Assembly: GCA_905221605.1 (NCBI GenBank)
Contig: CAJNDS010001580.1
Coordinates: 509,724 to 573,723 of the forward strand
Length of the DNA stretch: 64,000 nucleotides
Origin: Symbiodinium natans
Lineage: Eukaryota; Sar; Dinophyceae; Suessiales; Symbiodiniaceae
Direction of reading: 5' to 3'
Made by a program: the position numbers and the translations under genes. The notes beneath the pieces were generated by a model that worked only from the letters and a program-made list of their open reading frames with translations, searched no databases and was not told the origin of the DNA. Within the stretch, counting starts at the first letter, position 1. Each line of letters begins with the position of its first letter. Below are positions 12,701 to 24,700 of this stretch, piece after piece.

Positions 12701-15700
12701 AGAAAGATGAACTTCACAAGAACGTTCCCGTAAAAAACAGTACGTACTCTATACTCAAAACAACAATGCGCGAAGCGGCCCCTTTTTTTGGCCCAAGGCT
12801 CGCAAGAAATGAAATTCAACCACTATAGGGCCAAGCAAGAAATGGAAATGGCCGACAATATGGCGTGAGGAGCTCCTGCCCCCCAGGGTTTAGGGTTAGG
12901 GTTTAGGGTTTAGGTTTAGGGTTTAGGGTTTAGGGTTGAGGGTTTAGGGTTTAGGCACAAGACTGCGATAACAACTGAGAAACTGCCGCCGCGGTCTTGG
13001 TCTTGGACTCCGCGGGACGAAGAGCCATGCCCGTCAACGCCCCCGGTCGCCTACGCCAAGTGATCCTGAAGGACCCGGATCAGGGCCACCCAGAAGTATT
13101 TGGACCTCTTGACCCTGATCAGCGAGAAGTTCAGCTCAGCCTTGGCAAGGAAGTGTAGTGTTTTTGTTCGGTGTTCGAGGCTTCCTTGGTTGGTACACTC
13201 CTCGTCTTGGCCATCAAGCTGTCGTTGTGGCTCCTGTGACTCGCTGAGCTCCTCTTCTAATAGGGGTCGGAAAATTATTACTAATAGTATTCGCCTATGG
13301 TCAATGGTCCCTTTTATAAAATATCCTGTAATAACTCCCAAAACCCTATTCTAGTTATTGCCCCTATATAGTACCCATCCGGTAAGAGTGTTTTTGTTTT
13401 TTCTGCTGCGGGTGTTTTTTTGTTGCGGGTGCGGGGCGCGATTTTTTTTGCTGCGGGTGCGGGGGCGCGTACATTTTTTGCTGCGGGTGCGGGGGCGTTT
13501 TTTTTTTTTTTTCTTTTGCCGCGGGTGTGGTGAGGGGGCGCGTTTTGTCTTGCTGCGGGTGCGGGGGCGTTTTTGCTGTTTTCTATACTTGAATACGAAG
13601 ACCTTTTCTCTGTATTTTATAAGGCATGCATCTATTTCTCTCTATTTTGTCTATATCGTCATAGTTTTCCTCTATATTTAATTGAGTAAGACATGAGATA
13701 GGAATAGATGAGAAACTAATTCTCTGTGTCATCCCAATATGTGACTTGCAATTAAAAGTGTTTTTGTTCCTCTTGTCCTATTTTAATAGGAAGCCCATCA
13801 TTTTCTCTGTATCTGAATAGGGAAACCTCCATTTTCTTAAAATTTGAACATGAAAACCTCTTTCTTTTCTCTACACATTAGCAGGAAAACCTCTTTTTTT
13901 GTGCATCTTTTGATATGAAACCTCTCTTTTCTTGCTATTCTAATTGGAAACCTCTTTTCTCCATATTTGAATATCACGACCTCTACATCTTAATATGAAC
14001 ACGCTATATTCTCGTATGAAAACCTCTTTTTCCTTTACGTTGTCATAGGAAACCATCTAATTTCTGTTTATTTTAGAGCGAAAACCTCTATTGTTCTATA
14101 GTTTGCAATTTGGTCAGTATTTTCAGACTTCTTCTCTATATTTCACGAGGAAGAGATGGGAGAGGAATACATGAAAAGCGAATTCTCCATATTGTCATAA
14201 GAGTACATGCATTATCTCTATCTGTGACTCGCAGACAACATGTGTTTTTGCTCACGCTAGTCATATTCTCAGAACACAAGCTCGATTCTTTACTATGAAG
14301 ACGTGTATATCTCGATTTTTAATCGGAAAATTCAACTTCCACTTCCACTATATAAGGTCTGAATTTTCGTAGGAAAGCAAGCATATATTCCATCTCTTTT
14401 CAGGCGGTTGGGGGCTGCGCAAACCCCCGCATTTGAAAACGCAATGCTTGCATCATGGGTTTGGAAGGGATTCGTAAGCTTTGAAGCAGGCTTGCCGGCT
14501 AAAAAAAGCGGAGGATTCATTTGCCTTGCTGGCATGGCTTTAAGAAGCGGAGGGGTTGGGGGGGGGCGCAGCCCCCCCCCCCCCCCATTTGCAAACCCAA
14601 TGCTCGCATGATAGGCTGGGCAGGATTCAGTGCTTTGAAAACGCTTGCACAGTTTATTAAGAAAAGGGGGGGCTGTTGGGGTTGGGGGGGGGGAGGGGCG
14701 GGGTTTGGGGTGGGGGGGGAGGGGCGGGGTTGGGGAGGAAATTGCAAACAAATGACCTGGGGGGTCGGGAGGAAGGGGGGGGGAGGGGGGCGCATTTTTT
14801 TTTGCTGCGGGTGCGGGGGCGCGTTTTTGTTTTTGCTGCGGGTGCGGGGCGACACTAGCCAGGTCACTCCCCGAAAAAAGCACCCACAGCAAAACAGCAC
14901 CCACAACAAAAAAAACACGGGTTCCGTACCCATCCCAGAATCCCAGAGGTCACATTTCTTGCGAGGCTACCTTTGTTCTGTCCTCTTCAAAAGGCCGCCT
15001 ATGTTCTGTCCTTTTTGATCCCTATAAGCAAACTTTATATAGCCTTATTGTGGCCCCTAAGCCCTAAATCCTAAACTCTATAAACCCTTTTAACCCTAGA
15101 AATCCTATAAACCCTTGCAACCCCATAGTCCCTATAAGCCCTGTAAACCCGATAAACCCTACAAACCTTATAAACCCTAAACCCTGCAAAACCTGAACCC
15201 TAAACCCTGTAAACCCTGAACCCTAAACCCCAAACCCTGAACCCTAAACCCCAAACCCTGAACCCTAAACCCCAAACCCTGAACCCTAAACCCCAAACCC
15301 TAAACCCTAAACCCTGAACCCTAAACCCCAAACCCTAAACCCTAAAACCCTAAAACCCTAAACCCCAAACCCCAAACCCTAAACCTCAAACCGCCTCACT
15401 CATGGCCGTCAGAACATCCGCGTGGAGCGGCAGCGACGGAGCCAGGTCTTCCTCCGAAGCACCCGGCTTTGAGCATGTTTGGCTTACGGTTTAGGGTTTA
15501 GGGTTTAGGGTTTAGGGTTTAGGGTTTAGGGTTTAGGGTTTAGGGTTTAGGGCTTTGAGCATGTGTTTGGGCTTGTCAAGGGGGTACTCGGACCCTTAAG
15601 GATGGGAAGCGAGGAGGTTCCGTTAATTTACTCCGAATATGGCCCTTTAGGGTTTAGGGTTTAGGGTTTAGGGTTTAGGGCTAATATTGAGGATCTTGAA

Positions 15701-18700
15701 AAAGGGTCCCCAGACCCAAGGGTGCAACCTTAGGGGTCCGAGGTAGAATCCCATGAGCTTGCGGTTCAAAGCCCTAAACCCTAAACCCTAAACCCTAAAC
15801 CCTAAACCCTAAACCCTAAACCCTAAACCATTTGGGTTTTGGGGTTTGGGGTTTTGGGTTAAGGGCCTAGGGAGTTTAGGGTTTTGGGTTTAGGGTTTGG
15901 GGACTTTACTCCTGGGTTTTGGAGTACTATACTTTAATACTTTTTTGCGTTCTGGGTTCCTCTTATAGCTACTTATACCTAAAGTATATACGTTTTTTCC
16001 AGGGTCTACTCCAAAGGTGGGTGCCTAGGGCTTCTTTAGGGTACAGCTCCGAAGGCTTGGCTTTGGGTGTACGAGGCTGTCTTGCGGCGTCTGTTTGCAC
16101 ATGTCCCGGGACGAGAGTAAGGTTTAGGGTTTAGGGTTTAGGGTTTAGGGTTTAGGGTTTAGGGTTTAGGGTTTAGGGTTTAGGGTTTAGGGTTTAGGGT
16201 GTAGGGTTTAGGGTCTAGGGTTTATATAGGTAAGGAGTTGTGAGTGAGGCGTGTTGCTGTGGAGTTTCGGTTTGCTTCTGGTGAGGCCTTGTGGGTGAAA
16301 CCACCGACCCGAAACAGTGAGAATTGTCACGGCGACTTGAGCGAGAGCTGTCTTCAGCCGCACAGCAGCCACAATCCAAACCCTAAATCCTGCAACCTTA
16401 ATACCCTACAACCCTAAAACCCTGAAACCCTTAATAGGGTTTAGGGAAATGCCAAGTATTGGGTGGGTTGCTCAGGGCTTGAGTCTCCTTGGTGCGGTCC
16501 AGCACGGCAATCGCCTGCACCTGGGGGGGGGGGGGGGGGGTGTAGGGTGTAGAGAATTAGGGTTTAGGGCTAGGATTTAGGGTTCAGGGTTTAGGTTGGG
16601 GCTTAGGGTTTCGGATTTAGGATTTAGGGTCTAGGGCTAGGCTTTAGGGTTTAGGTTGAGAGTTTAGGGTGGTTTTAGGGTTTAGGGCGGAGGGGATCTC
16701 CATGACCATAAATGGCCGGACCCTTTTTTACCCTGAACTCCTGTCGGGGATGACGATACAACCTCTATAGAATTCGTGGGTTTAGGGCTTAGGGTTTTGG
16801 GCTTAGGGCTTAGGGTTGGCTTTGGGCTTAGGGCTTCGGGCTTAGGGCTTAGGGCTTAGGGCTTAGGGTTTAGGGTTTAGGGTTTAGGGTTTAGGGTTTA
16901 GGGTTTAGGGTTTAGGGTTTAGGGTTTAGGGTTTAGGGTAGGCAACCGACAAAAACGTAGGCTTTCGGTTCTTAAGTTACTGTTGCCATCACTATCACTG
17001 CATCGAACCTTGAGTCTCCCAGGTACACCCTTAAGCTGATAGCCAGCCACCAACAATCCCAAAGTAGGGTTTAGGGTTTAGGGCTTAGGGTTTAGGGTTT
17101 AGGGCTTAGGGTTTAGGGTTTCAACGGTCGGCGCAAGCAAACTGCTGCGTCCACGCCCTAAACCCTGAACCCTGAACCCTAAACCCCTCAACCCTAAAGT
17201 GCCGAGGCCCCCCCGCAACATCGTTATCGCGATAAGGTGTTGTTGTCATGTCCCGGTCTCCAGTATACAAATACATGAACCCGTCTGGGGTGGGGGGGTG
17301 GGGGGGGGGGGTGGGGGAAACTGGTAAGAAAAGTTTATTGTTAAATACGCGTAAACTACGACGCATATAGCAATCTGTATGTATGTATGTATGTATGTAT
17401 GTATGTATGCCTCAACCCCAAGGTGCGTTTAAACGATGTGTGGTCTAGCGACTTAGGGGGGTTTAGGCGACTTAGGCTGGCAACTTAGGCTACGAAAGTT
17501 TGGTTTGGGCGGGGGGGGGGGGGGGGGGGGTTGGTTTTAGGGCTGCGCTTTTAAGGGCTTGCTTCAGGGCTTAGGGCGCAGTCAAGTAGTGCTGCTTCGG
17601 CGCCGATTCTGGCATTTCGGCCAGAAAGTGCTCCGTGGAGAAGGGGCGGAAAAGGCGAACCTTCAAAATCCCGACCTCGGCTCAGGATGCTTCAGGGCTT
17701 TAGGGCTTTAGGGCTTTATGGCTTTTGGGCTCAGGGTTTAGGGTTTAGGGCTGAGGGTTGAGGGTTTTGCCTCACAACCCCCAAAGCCCCTGTTGTGCAC
17801 AACTTACAAAGGGTTTGGGGTTTAGGGTTCGGGTCCTACACCCCACTTAAGCCCACCCTGAGACCCTGATACCTGAAAAAAACCCGTGCGCTTCTGGAAA
17901 CCCAAACCCTAAACCCTAAACCCTAGACCCTAAACCCTAAACCCTAAACCCTATAAAAAACCCTAAGAAATGCTGGGTTCCAAGGCCTTCTCACCCTGAG
18001 CGCGCAGGTAGTCGACCGTCTCCTGCTTCACTTGGGAGGTTCATGGGCGCTTATAACCCCAGTTCTAAGTCTACTTGTAACCTACTTAGGGGACTTAGGG
18101 GACTTAGGGAGGAAATTAGGGGGCTTAGAATTACAGTTCTGATTGGGGTTATAAGTACTCTGAACCTCCAAGCAGGGTCTTCAAGGCTGGGGCGTTCTGG
18201 GCAGCTGCGGTTGATTCTAGGCACGTCCTCTGATGATTGTGGCCTTACAAGGGCTCGCTCCTGCTAACTGGCAAACCTTCACCCTAAATTCCCGAAACCC
18301 TAAACCCTAAACCCGAAACCCTAAACCCCGAACTTTATAACCTTGAGCTGAACGCCAACCCGAAGCCCTAGCTAGGCCACGCCCTAAGCGGGTCTACGTT
18401 ATAAAGGCCGGTGGCCTCTTTATCTGTTCCCCATATACCTTAATATTGCCCCTAGATACCCCAATAAGAACCCCGAATATATACCCCTATAAAATACCCT
18501 AAACCCTAAACCCGAAACCCTAAACCCTATGCTTCCAAGTCCTCCGCGGTCTTTGCTGCTGAGCCCATGATGACGACGCATCGCTCCGCCTTTCAGCCAA
18601 AGGGGCTTAGGGTTAGCGTTCAGGGTTGTTTCGACCAGAAACGTAGGGACGTGTAGCGGTTCAGAAACCCTAAACCCTAAACCCTAAACCCTAAACCCTA

Positions 18701-21700
18701 AACCCTAAACTAGGGAGTTTACGGGGTCTCTCTACCTTAAGGCTTCTGTTGGAGGGTTTGTACTGAAGATACGAAGCCCTATGTTAAGCGGACCCAATAA
18801 ACTGGACCACTCGTTTAAGAACTGCCCATATTCATGTATGCTGTCACGCTGGCCCTTCTAAACTCTGTCAAAGACTCCTGTGAATCATACTCCCCCTTTC
18901 TTGGGTTAGAGGGGACATCTTGCAAGATGCGTCTCTTGATAACCCAAGACAAGGGGGAAGATCATTCATGGTCCCCCCGGGACTTCCTGCAGTGCGGCAG
19001 GGAGACTCTGAATTTAGGGTACAAAAAACCCTAAACCCTAAACCCTAAACATATCCCAAGTGGAGGTTGACCACTGAGACTGTGGTGCTTCAGTGGCAGG
19101 CCTGGTTGGGAAAATATTGAGCCCCATGGCAACTGTCTCGTTCATTTCGAATACTCTTTGTGGGATGCAGCGAGACTGACAGCGCGAAAGAGAAGACAGA
19201 GAGAGAGAGAGGGAGAGAATGCGAGGGAGGCGAGTGAGAGAGAGTGAGAGAGTGAGAGAGTGAGAGAGTGAGAGAGTGAGAGAGTGAGAGAGTGAGAGAG
19301 AGAGAGAGGGAGAAGAGAGAGAGAGAGAGAGGGAGGGAGAGAGGGAGAGAGAGAGAGAGAGAGGAAGAGAGAGAGAGAGGAGACCATGAAGAGAGCGAGA
19401 GAGAGCACATTAGAGAAAGAAAGTGCGAGAGAGAGAGAGAGAGAGAGACAGAGCGGCGGCGAGACAGAGAGAGAGAGAGAGAGAGCCAGAGCGAGCGAAG
19501 AGAGTGAGAGAAAGAGAGGGGAGAAAGAGAGATAGAAGCAGACACATACACAGAAATAGAAAAACCAACTATGACAACCAAACATGTAACATATAGGTAC
19601 CTCTGACCATGCATAACATAAACATATCTGGCAATGAACATGCATATGTCCATGCAGAAGCGAGTGACGTATGAGGACCTGTTGGGTTTGTGGTAGTTCC
19701 CGAAGTTCCGCAGCCACCCTAAACCCTAAACCCTAAACCCTAAACCCTAAACCTTAAACCCTAAAGGAGCCTGGGGATCGCCGTAGTACTCGAAGAGCTT
19801 GTACTGGCGGCCGGTGATCACGCCAACTTGGTCCATCACGTCCTGCCCAGGTTTGGGGTTTAGGGTTTAGGGTTTGGGGTTTAGGGTTTCCATCACGTCC
19901 TGCCCGGGGCTTTGGGGGTTTTCAGGGCTTGCAGGGTTTAGAGGTTTTTCTATATAGGGTTAGGGTTTAGGGTTTAGGGCTTAGGGTTTAGGGTCTAGGG
20001 TTTAGGGTTAAGGGCTGAGGGTAGTTATAGGGTGTGGTATGTAGGGTGGTCTATGGTTCGTAGGGTTGATTGAGCAAGCCAAATGTAGTGACCGGCCATT
20101 CCATCCAGTCTATGGTGCCGGGGCGGGTGGCTAGTCGGATTTTCGCGTTTCGAGTGCATGGTGTTTAAGCTTCTAGGAACTGAGGCTTGTATAAAAACAG
20201 GTATACCATACGGGCCTTGGTTAATGATTACAATAGGGTTTTTGGGGGTCATTGTAGTGGAGTTACACAGGAACCATAGAGGAATATTGTTTTTGTAATT
20301 ATTCCGTCCCCGATATCAAGGGTATTTCCCAAGGTAGGGGTACCCCAGCATACTCCGAAATATCGAATTATTCATACTCCTCTAAATAAGGACCCCATCA
20401 AAAACGGGTACCCTTATTTTCGCAACCGCCTCCTCTTAGCATAGTTTCACAGTCCCTTGATGTGGGCACTTCAGGCTATACTCCCCTTAGAACCTTTAAA
20501 ACAAATATGTTTACTATCCTCTTGGATTTTATATAACCAAAAATATAAAATAATTCCCAAGGGGGATATAGCAGGGTCTAGAAGCATGTCCGTGTCTCAA
20601 GCGCGGCCTGAACAATGCCGGGGACGGCATCGTAGTACCTGCCAGGGTTTAGGGTTTAGGGGGTAGGGTGTAGGGTTTAGGGTTGAGGTTCTAGGTGGAT
20701 GAATATTTCGCACTAGGAAGGATTATCGTGTGTCACTTTTGGATGGTTACTGGACTAGAAACTCTCCGGCACAATCCCGAACAATCACGCTTGATCCAAA
20801 TTAATCAGGGTTTTCAGGGTTTACTGTCAGGACTTGAGAGCGGAGGTGCTTCAAAACACAAGGTTTGTTTGGGCTTTGGAATTGAGCGGTTTGAAGGGGT
20901 TAGGGGTCGAGGGTTTGAGGACATGGGCTACCAAGTCTAAATAAAGCATAGCCCCTAGCAAATAATACGGTATTCTTCCGGAATTAATTCGTACCTCGAT
21001 CCTAGGCAAGCAGCTCTTCAGTCCCTGCCGGGCCTTTATATACACTTTTTTGACGGGGGTTCCAGGTTTAGGGGGCTAGGAAGGAAGGGAGGGAAGGAAG
21101 GAAGGAAGGAAGGAGAAGCGCCCATGGACCTGTAAACCCCTAAACTGCAGTGGTGGGTGGTTCTGGGGTTTGTTGTGTTGTGTCCAAGCCGTCGGGTTTG
21201 GGGTTTGGGGTTTAGGGTTCAAAGTTCAGGGTGTATTCGGGTTTAGGGGTGTAAGAGTCTGTTCCTTGTCTTAACTTAACCTTAAACCCGAAAGCTAAAA
21301 GCGGTCCCCAACTCAGCTCCGCCTCAGCAAGACTCAGGTTGAGGGTTCGGCCCTTTCGGAGGGTGCAGGGTTTGGGTTGTTCGACAAAGCATACTGGCCG
21401 TACTCGCCGGGAGTTCGAGCTTGGCTTGCTTCAGCTTCTTCTGCATGCGAGGGAAGTCCACTCAATTCTTCGCGAGCCTTCCGCTTGGCCGCAGACGCTC
21501 CCGCCCAGGGGCGGGGGGGAACAAGAGTCGTCATGGCCGCAGTCTGCGAGCCCAGGCAACGCCATCGATTTGTGTCATGAGTTCCTCTAAGGAACTTTGC
21601 GGACACGATATCAGCCAACTTCGGTTGGTCTGCGAAAAAGTCGCAGTCGATTTCCCCCTTCCGGCAGGACAACGGGGCTCAGGCAGGACTGTCTTCGGCA

Positions 21701-24700
21701 ATGCGTGGCACTACCCAGCCCAAAAAAGGTTTAGGGTTTAGGGTTTAGCGTTTAGGGTTTAGGGTTTAGGGCCTCATACTTAGGATACGCCCTACATTAC
21801 TATCGTGAGGTAAAAGTCCCTTCATGAACCAAAAAAGGAAGTGAAGAAACCTGCCCCTCGAAGCTTCATCCGCTAAACCCCAAACCCTAAACCCTAAACC
21901 CTAAACCCCAACAAGGCCCTAAGACCTGAAGGGCGCCTGTTGGCAGACACCGCAGACTGGTAGTAGGTCTGCCTCGCGGACTTCGGCGGCTGCCCGGTTT
22001 AGGGGGTAGGGTTTAGGATTTGGGGTTTAGGGTTTAGGGGGTAGGGTTTAGGATTTGGGGTTTAGGGTTTAGTTTAGGGTTTAGGGTTTAGGGTTTAGGG
22101 TTTAGGGTTTAGGGTTTAAGGTTTAGGGTTTAGGGTTTAGGGTTTAGGGTTTAGGGTTTAGGGTTTAGGGCTTAGGGCTACAGGGCCCGGATTGGCAGGG
22201 TTTAGGTGCCACGGCTTCGGCACCAGGGGGTTGCTTTGGGGTATGATTCCGCCGATCCTTCTGCCTTATTCCCTCAAGCCCTAAAACCCTAAAGCCCTAA
22301 AGTTTTACGACTCAAAACCCAACATAAACAAACCTCTAAAATCTCTACAGCCTCTAAAACCTCGAGAACCTCCAAAACCTCTAAAACCTTAAAACCCTAA
22401 AAAAACCCTAAACCCTAAAGCCTAAAACCTCTAAACCCAGTTGAGGGCTTGGCGAGAGGGATCGCGCTATGTAGTGGCGTCCCCTAAAACGCAAGAGACC
22501 CAACCTTTAGGGGTTTAGGGTGTAGCGTAACCCTAGAATCCTAGAAAGCCCCAAGCCCTAAACCCTCAAGCCCATGCCCACAGCACCATAAAAAGCAGAA
22601 GAATTGCAACCAGCAGGAGTGAGCACAATAGACAAACATAGGAATAGCAATGAGGATTGCAAGCTCCGCTAACACGAGCCAGAAAACAAGAACGCTCATA
22701 ACATTGGGAAGGTTCATACATCGATCATCAAGAGTACCTTTTTCAGCAAAAGCGAACTACGATTGGGAGGCGTTCTGCCCTAAATCCTGAATCCAGACCC
22801 TTAAACTCTGAACCCTAAGTGTTAAGCCCCCAAAGGTAACTACAATTGGGAGTCCAAGCCCCTGAACCCCTAAACCCCTACCCCCTAAACCCCTAAACTC
22901 CTACACCCTAAACCCCAAAAGCCCTGAATCCCCCGACCCCTAAACCCTAAACCCCTGAAACCCTAAACCATAAAACCCAAAAGCTTCGGTGACCCCAAAA
23001 CTCTAAAGCCCAAAGATCTAAACCCTAAACCCTAAAACCCTAAAACCCTAAAACCCTAAACCCTAAACCCTAAACCCTAAACCCTAAACCCCACACCCTA
23101 AACCCTAAACCCTAAACCCTAAACCCTAAACCCTAAACCCTAAACCCTAAACCCTAAACCCTAAACCCTAAACCCTAATTAAAAAGGCCCCTATCGGCCA
23201 GGGTGCGGATCTTGCCCGAGGCCGCGCATGATCGGATGCTGCGGGTTCCTGGGTGGATGCCCAAGTTCGACCCCAAAAGGAGGTTTAGGGTTTAGGGTTT
23301 AGGGTTTCGGGTTTGGGGTTTGGGGTTTAGGGTTTAGGGTTTAGGGCTTAGGGTTTAGGGTTTGAGGCCCGAAGGCATGATCATAGTGGCCACACCTGCA
23401 AGAAGAGTAGGAAAGGGAAGAATCTGAACATCCTGGCGAGGAACAACCTTGTACTTCCAAGCTCCCTGACTTACTGAATGTTCCTTAGATCCTGACCGAA
23501 CCCTCAGGCCCCTAACACCTAAAGCCAATAAAACCCTGGAACCCTTGATTTGAGGGATGTTCGATTTTTTGAATTCTTTGGGGTACAAGCGTACTGGTTC
23601 CCCGTTGCATCTCCACTTAGTGAAAAGTGGGTTTAAACTTACAAGCTGCTCTTCACAGGGATCGCATTCGGTCATTACCGAACTATGCCTAGAACTAGTA
23701 GCAATTCAAGCACCGAACCGGGCCGCAATGCTCCCAACAACCCAGGCCGCCCCCAGTGCATGCGATCACGCTGAATTTGAACACATTGGGTCTGGGTTTA
23801 GAGTTCAGGATCATCCGAAAAATGGGACAGGTTCCGAAATTTGGAGTACCTTATGAGGGGTCTATATAATTATAGGGGAATCCTACTCTTTGGGTGTCTA
23901 TATCTGGGGTCCCCTGCGATGGAGGTTGACGAAAATAGGGAGACCCCTGAAATAGACCCCCTTATAAAAAAGGACTCGTAAACCCTAAACCCTAAACCCT
24001 AAAGCCCACATTTTCGTAAATCCCCAAATTTGGAAACCAAGACGTTCTGGGCGAAAGCCAAAGATCAGCCCGCGCTGGCGGAAGGCGTCCAACTCGTCCC
24101 AGGGGACGATGCTCCTAAGAAGGTTTAGGGTTTAGGGTTTGGGCTTTGGGGTTTGGGGTTTGGGGTTTCGGGCTTGGGGTTTGGGTTTTGGGGGCTTGGG
24201 GTCTGGGGTTTGGGGTTTACTGCCTAGGGTGTATTGCATTTGCTGATTAACCTTTCTATATGTTGAAATTACAAAGTACGTTTTTTGTGCTTGTTCATGT
24301 ATGATTGATTTTGTTTACTAGGTGTAGTTACTTTTCTTACCGGGGTTGCATGGATTTCACGAACTTGGGATCTTTTCCCTAAACCCTATAAACCCTAAAC
24401 TAACCCTCATGTTGAAACCCAGCGACCTGCGAACAGTGACAGAGGCTCTGACGGTCAACCAAAAAAAACCTGAAGCCTAAAGCCTTCTATGGGTTTAGGG
24501 TTCAGGGATATAGGAGTTGAGGGGTTTAGGGTTTAGGGTTTAGGGTTTAGGGTTTAGGGTTTAGGGTTTAGGGTTCAGATGTTTGGGGTTCAGGTGCTTA
24601 AGGGTTGAGAGGGGTTTAGGGGCTGCCAGGGCTTAGAAAGCCCCTAAACCTCGCACTGAAGGCAGGCGTCTTCATGGTGCTGTAGGGGATTGGCTTGACG

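Larger units (their letters stand above)
12403..15394 (-). other. Intron between PFOR exons 21 and 22 (about 3 kb)
   Basis: Largest PFOR intron. Besides the 1.5 kb element it holds telomeric arrays near both ends, a family F copy and a 13060-13260 segment open on both strands that matches no family I recognise. Confidence 0.8.

Noticed and set aside
13051-13354. Overlapping 84- and 96-codon frames on opposite strands
   Set aside because: Neither strand gives a family I recognise, and the right part is a family F repeat copy. Left as unexplained intron sequence.
14332-15018. Pro-rich and Gly-rich frames of 138-190 codons
   Set aside because: They come from G-rich and C-rich runs of the unclassified element; no known domain, and overlapping frames are open on both strands.
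19090-19717. 187- and 191-codon Ser/Leu-rich frames
   Set aside because: They arise from the GA dinucleotide tract; frames are open on both strands for the same reason.
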